From positions 1 through 31,563 of the forward strand of contig CATMVR010000004.1 in assembly GCA_950075905.1 (NCBI GenBank): DNA of 31,563 nucleotides, written 5' to 3'. A model generated the notes under the pieces. That model was not told where the DNA came from. It ran no database searches and saw only the letters and a program-made list of their open reading frames with translations. Shown piece by piece: positions 28,314 to 31,563 of this stretch (its first letter is position 1; each line of letters begins with the position of its first letter). The translations under genes and the position numbers were made by a program. The stretch is from an uncultured Persicitalea sp. (GTDB lineage Bacteria > Bacteroidota > Bacteroidia > Cytophagales > Spirosomataceae).

Positions 28314-29202
28314 AGGCGTTATTCTGAGATTTGATGATGTCGATAAAGCTTTGTAATTCGGCGTGGCGCTTTTCATCGGCTTCGGGGTAGCTGAGATTCA
28401 TCTTTCCTAACTCCTCGCCAATAATCTTTCCCACCATCAGCCGGGCATTTTTTTTGTCGTCGGCCGGGATAACGTACCAGGGAGCTTTGGGCGAGGCGGT
28501 AGCATTGATACAATCCTCGTAGGCCTGCATGTAGTCGTCCCAGAAATTGCGTTCCTTCACGTCACCCTCTTCAAACTTCCAGTTTTTGGCCGGATCTTCG
28601 ATGCGCTCGATCAGCCGCTCGGCCTGCTCCTTCTTGGATACATTCAGAAAAAACTTCACCACCCTGATACCGTTCCGGTATAGATACTTCTCCGCATTTT
28701 TTATGTCTTTATACCGGCTTTTCCAGACCTTGTCCGGGTCTTCGGTGAGCTCGGTGGGTAGCCGTTGCACCCGGGTCAGGATCTCGGGATGCACCTTCAC
28801 CACCAGCACTTCCTCGTAGTAGCTGCGGTTGAAAAGCGTAATAGTGCCGCGCTGCGGGAGCAGAATAGAACTCCGCCACATGAAGTCGTGGCCCAGTTCT
28901 GTCTCGCTGGGACGCTTGAAGGAGTGGATCTTCATACCTATCGGATTTACGCCCGAGAGTACGTGCTTGATCGTACCATCCTTACCGGCGGCATCCATGG
29001 CCTGCAGGATGATCAGCAGCCCGTAACGGTTGTGGGCATACATCATGCTCTGGAGATCGTCCAGCTCCTGGGCAGATTCGGCCAGCATTTGCTGGTATTC
29101 GTCTTTGGAATCGTAAATATCCGGGATTTTGTTTGGGGCATCCTTGATAGAAAAAGGTTTGGAACCATCGTACCGGAAGTCGTCAGAGTGGAAGTTTGCC
29201 AT
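28312..29202 (-). CDS. Polyphosphate kinase 2 family protein
   Basis: Uses polyphosphate to phosphorylate nucleotides. The 296 residues have a P-loop kinase fold with Walker A AMDAAGKDG (69-77), the lid residues MKIHSFKRPSETELGHDFMW, Walker B-like TITLFNRSYYEEVLV (120-134) and the C-terminal FEEGDVKERNFWDDYMQAYE. The DAAGKDG and NRSYYE motifs are diagnostic of PPK2. Whether it prefers AMP, ADP or several nucleotides cannot be assigned from motif reading alone. It is transcribed convergently with the coiled-coil gene. rdgB lies upstream on the same strand across 85 bases. Confidence 0.93.
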   Translation of the reverse strand: MANFHSDDFRYDGSKPFSIKDAPNKIPDIYDSKDEYQQMLAESAQELDDLQSMMYAHNRYGLLIILQAMDAAGKDGTIKHVLSGVNPIGMKIHSFKRPSETELGHDFMWRSSILLPQRGTITLFNRSYYEEVLVVKVHPEILTRVQRLPTELTEDPDKVWKSRYKDIKNAEKYLYRNGIRVVKFFLNVSKKEQAERLIERIEDPAKNWKFEEGDVKERNFWDDYMQAYEDCINATASPKAPWYVIPADDKKNARLMVGKIIGEELGKMNLSYPEADEKRHAELQSFIDIIKSQNNA

Positions 29203-29287
29203 GATTAGCGCAAAAATTAAGTAGGAATAAGCTCTAAGTTGGCTATAAAAATCCGGGTAGCCAAATTTCCCCCTTCCGTGCCGCTGC

Positions 29288-29881
29288 CTATTGGGCGCGC
29301 CTCTCTTGCAAAAAAGCCACTAGTTTGGCAAAGGCGCGCGCGCGGTGGCTGATTTGGCTCTTTTCACCCATGCTGAGCTCAGCAAATGTCTTATCCCGAC
29401 CCTCAGGTACAAATACCGGATCGTAGCCAAAGCCGTGGGTACCCCGCCTCGTAGCGATGATATGGCCTTCCACGCTGCCCTCAAACTGGTGGAAGTTACC
29501 GTTCAAAACCAGCGTGATGACCGTTACGAACCGGGCCGGGGTAGGAAGCGGCTGGTTTTCTTCGGCGAGGCGCTGCCATAGAAAAGCCATGTTGTCGTCG
29601 GCATTGCGCTGCGGGCCAGCGTAGCGCGCCGAAATTACGCCGGGCTCGCCGTTGAGGGCGTATACTTCCAGGCCGGTGTCGTCGGCAAAATTGTTGACAC
29701 TGTAATGATTCCAGACGTACTCCGCTTTCTGCCGGGAGTTTTCGGGAATGGTAGGCCGGTCTTCAGGAATATCTTCGTGGCAGCCGATGTCAGACAGCGT
29801 TCTCAGCGTAAATTCCGGTCCGAGCAGTGCCTGAATCTCGGCCAGTTTGTGGGTGTTGTTGGTAGCAAAGCAAAGTTCCAT
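29288..29881 (-). CDS. rdgB: XTP/dITP diphosphatase (RdgB/HAM1)
   Basis: House-cleaning enzyme that hydrolyses dITP, XTP and similar deaminated purine nucleotides to monophosphates, preventing their incorporation. The 197 residues are family length, with ATNNTHKLAEI (6-16), metal-binding ADDTGLEVYA (66-75), SARYAGP (84-90), GFGYDPVF (150-157) and SHRARA (178-183). All are intact. The terminator of the upstream FKBP gene lies just before it, so it is likely transcribed separately. Confidence 0.96.
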   Translation of the reverse strand: MELCFATNNTHKLAEIQALLGPEFTLRTLSDIGCHEDIPEDRPTIPENSRQKAEYVWNHYSVNNFADDTGLEVYALNGEPGVISARYAGPQRNADDNMAFLWQRLAEENQPLPTPARFVTVITLVLNGNFHQFEGSVEGHIIATRRGTHGFGYDPVFVPEGRDKTFAELSMGEKSQISHRARAFAKLVAFLQERRAQ

Positions 29882-29910
29882 GGTAGAGATTGGGGGAAAT
29901 GGTCAAAAAC

Positions 29911-29940
29911 AAAAAAGAGGCAGCTTTGGGGGCTGCCTCT
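29911..29940 (-). terminator. Intrinsic terminator after the FKBP gene
   Basis: On the minus strand, AGAGGCAGC (29932-29940 complement) pairs with GCTGCCTCT (29916-29924 complement) around a seven-base loop, then six T (29911-29916 complement). It sits 19 bases after the stop of the lipoprotein FKBP gene and 29 bases before the rdgB start. Confidence 0.85.
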
Positions 29941-29959
29941 GTCTATACACACAAAGTAA

Positions 29960-30850
29960 TTAGTTCTTTTTTGAGATGATCTCCACTTCAAAATAGAGCG
30001 GCGAAAACCCGGCAATGTTTCGGTTGCCCTGATTTCCGTAGCCCAGCGAAGAAGGAAAGAGCAGATTGGCTTTCTCCCCGGCCCGCATTTTCAGTAGCCC
30101 CTGCGAAAAGCCCTGTACTACACTTGAACTCCCGATGGTAACATCGAGCGTACCGGAGTCGAAGATGGTGTTGTCCATCCGGCGACCGGTGTACTTTACC
30201 TTCAGAACGCTGCCGTCCTTTACCTGAGCAGAATCGGGATACGATATTACTTTGCCAAAGCGCAGGCCGGTATCGGTCGTTTCCGTAATCCGGATGCTGT
30301 TATCCCGGGCAAAGGCATCCATCTGCTCGGTTTCGGTGTTGATGGCCGTCACTTTCAAGTCGATCCGGACAGGACTGTACGCCGGAAAAAGGAGCGTACC
30401 CGTAGCGCCCTGGCTGAGGTAGGAGGGCAAGAACAGCGCAGCCGAGTCGCCCTCAGTCAGTATGTTGCTGAAAACAATCTGCATAGCCTGATCCGAAAAA
30501 TAGGGCAGGCGGTCTACCCCGTAGGTAGCGGTAACGGGCTTGTTCAGACTGATCTCGCTGCTGTCCACAATCACACCATCCAGGCGGGATGCCACGTAGG
30601 TTGCTTTGAGCTGATCGCCAACAGCAGGCTTCTGGCTCCCGCTTCCTTGCGAGATGATCTGGTAGTACAGTCCTTCGGTAGTACGTTGGGCGGTAATTCC
30701 CTTACTGGACAGATAGGCCCGGATATCCGCGTCATTCTGCTGTCTTTTCTCACTTCCTATCGAATCGGACTGATCCTCGCAGGAAATCAAAAAAACGGTC
30801 AACAACGCGCTCAGAGCAATGAGCCATCCATATTTTTTGTTCACTTTCAT
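29960..30850 (-). CDS. Two-domain FKBP-type peptidyl-prolyl isomerase lipoprotein
   Basis: 296 residues. A lipoprotein signal (basic start, hydrophobic WLIALSALLTVF, lipobox LISC with Cys24) points to the periplasm or outer membrane. Two FKBP-like units follow, at about 55-165 (GLYYQIISQGSGSQKPAVGD; LPSYLSQGATG) and about 190-296 (GSVLKVKYTGRRMDNTIFDS; QGFSQGLLKMRAGEKANLLF; PSSLGYGNQG). The second has the classical VxYTGxxxDxxxFDS signature. The first is divergent and may be non-catalytic. The gene begins five bases after the stop of another FKBP gene, so the pair forms an operon. GldI-type gliding lipoproteins are one comparison, but nothing else here supports gliding. Confidence 0.92.
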   Translation of the reverse strand: MKVNKKYGWLIALSALLTVFLISCEDQSDSIGSEKRQQNDADIRAYLSSKGITAQRTTEGLYYQIISQGSGSQKPAVGDQLKATYVASRLDGVIVDSSEISLNKPVTATYGVDRLPYFSDQAMQIVFSNILTEGDSAALFLPSYLSQGATGTLLFPAYSPVRIDLKVTAINTETEQMDAFARDNSIRITETTDTGLRFGKVISYPDSAQVKDGSVLKVKYTGRRMDNTIFDSGTLDVTIGSSSVVQGFSQGLLKMRAGEKANLLFPSSLGYGNQGNRNIAGFSPLYFEVEIISKKN

Positions 30851-30855
30851 GTTTT

Positions 30856-31563
30856 TTACTGCGGGCCGCCGGGCTGACCGGGCGTATTGGCGGCACTTGG
30901 TTTAGAGAAATCCACCAGTTCTACATCAAAAAGCAGTACAGAGTTTGGCGGAATAGGGCCCGAACCTTCGGTGCCGTAGCCAAGTCCCGACGGGATAATC
31001 AGCGTACGCTTTTCTCCTTTTTTCATCGACATAATACCTTCTTCCCAACCGGGAATGACCATACCAACGCCCACCTGAAAATCAATGGGCTTACCACCCG
31101 TCTGTGGGTTATTGAGTGAGCTGTCAAACACCTTACCATCCAGCAATTTACCGGTGTAGTGTACCTTTACCATGTCTCCCTGGCTGGGCGTAGCACCAGA
31201 GCCAGGCTGCTGTACTACATACCGCAGGCCCGATTCAGTCTTCTGGACCTTATCTCCCAGCTTATTGTCGGCAATGTACTTGTCGATGGTTTTGGCGTCG
31301 ATGCCTTTCTGGGCGGCACCCATTTCGGCCTGCTCCTTCTGAAACTCCTCCGACGACTGGATGTTAAGTACCTTCACGGTAAAGCTCAGATCCGTTCCTT
31401 TTTTTACCATAGGAGGCATAGGCTGCATCATTTTAGCAAAAAGCGTATCGGCATTCACAAAAAACGTCGCGCTGTCGCCCTTGGCCAGCATGGCCAGTCC
31501 TTCCTCAAAGCTACCTTTGAAAGGGGGCTGCTGAAGCACCAGTTTCACGGGCATATTTTCTTC
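30856..31563 (-). CDS. FKBP-type peptidyl-prolyl isomerase (5' end outside window)
   Basis: The visible 235 codons run to the right edge without an upstream stop, so the N terminus is missing. The ATG at 31554 is internal to a family-like sequence. The first part (about 1-75; FEEGLAMLAKGDSATFFVNA, KKGTDLSFTVKVLNIQSSEE) resembles the tail of an N-terminal FKBP unit. A linker helix and a full FKBP domain follow: GSGATPSQGDMVKVHYTGKL, DGKVFDSS, GMVIPGWEEGIMSMKKGEKR and IPSGLGYGTEGSGPIPPNS, with conserved active-site aromatic and aspartate residues. It ends in a Pro/Gly-rich tail (ANTPGQPGGPQ). It is co-transcribed with the lipoprotein FKBP. Confidence 0.93.
   Translation of the reverse strand, partial: EENMPVKLVLQQPPFKGSFEEGLAMLAKGDSATFFVNADTLFAKMMQPMPPMVKKGTDLSFTVKVLNIQSSEEFQKEQAEMGAAQKGIDAKTIDKYIADNKLGDKVQKTESGLRYVVQQPGSGATPSQGDMVKVHYTGKLLDGKVFDSSLNNPQTGGKPIDFQVGVGMVIPGWEEGIMSMKKGEKRTLIIPSGLGYGTEGSGPIPPNSVLLFDVELVDFSKPSAANTPGQPGGPQ

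Noticed and set aside
29203..29220. TAATTTTTG on the minus strand as a ppk2 promoter
   Set aside because: It has one base too many for TAnnTTTG and would leave almost no leader; no -33 box found.
1..31563. Search for insertion sequences, phage genes, CRISPR repeats, tRNA/rRNA, or a defence system
   Set aside because: None seen. All long frames are housekeeping or ordinary exported proteins, and no tandem repeats or transposase motifs are present.

Overview
The window is a chromosomal segment of a Bacteroidota bacterium, most likely a Cytophagales member (Spirosomaceae/Cytophagaceae type). This is inferred from four things. The gene order is fusA-rpsJ-rplC...secY-map-infA-rpmJ-rpsM-rpsK-rpsD-rpoA-rplQ. 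Shine-Dalgarno sequences are almost absent. TAnnTTTG-type -7 promoter elements recur. The accessory genes are typical of the phylum: a carboxypeptidase-regulatory-like secreted protein, FKBP lipoproteins, a DivIC/FtsB-like protein, and bL17 with a C-terminal helix-hairpin-helix extension. No mobile element, CRISPR array, rRNA or tRNA was seen.

Region 1 (1-17851) is the str-S10-spc-alpha supercluster, all on the plus strand. It holds the 3' part of fusA, then rpsJ | rplC rplD rplW rplB rpsS rplV rpsC rplP rpmC rpsQ rplN rplX rplE rpsN | rpsH rplF rplR rpsE rpmD rplO | secY map infA rpmJ rpsM rpsK | rpsD | rpoA rplQ. It is not one uninterrupted unit. A 12-bp hairpin follows fusA. A terminator with a competing antiterminator lies between rpsJ and rplC. 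TAACTTTG promoter elements precede rplC, rpsH and secY. A long stem-loop precedes rpsD. A canonical terminator closes rplQ. The main anomaly is rplN (uL14), which is broken by what looks like a 20-bp deletion and frameshift close to its 3' end.

Region 2 (17852-20883) has carA (+), then two minus-strand genes: a secreted beta-rich protein and a periplasmic rhodanese-thioredoxin fusion. A perfect inverted repeat lies between the two minus-strand genes, directly against a start codon.

Region 3 (20884-24650) is a plus-strand set: eno, a DivIC/FtsB-like division protein, a low-molecular-weight protein tyrosine phosphatase and gpmI. It places two consecutive glycolytic enzymes around a division gene and a phosphatase gene.

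Region 4 (24651-28313) has an unrecognised lipoprotein, an M28 metallopeptidase, a 472-bp non-coding gap and a membrane-anchored coiled-coil protein. The gap contains two terminators and a predicted H-type RNA pseudoknot.

Region 5 (28312-31563) is on the minus strand: PPK2 polyphosphate kinase, XTP/dITP pyrophosphatase, a two-domain FKBP lipoprotein, and a second FKBP cut by the window end.

Most of the window is ordinary core genome. The items worth a second look are the RNA structures (rplC attenuator, rpsD leader, pseudoknot at 27109-27168), the broken rplN, the unusual Shine-Dalgarno at rpoA, and protein extensions on bL17 and uS3.
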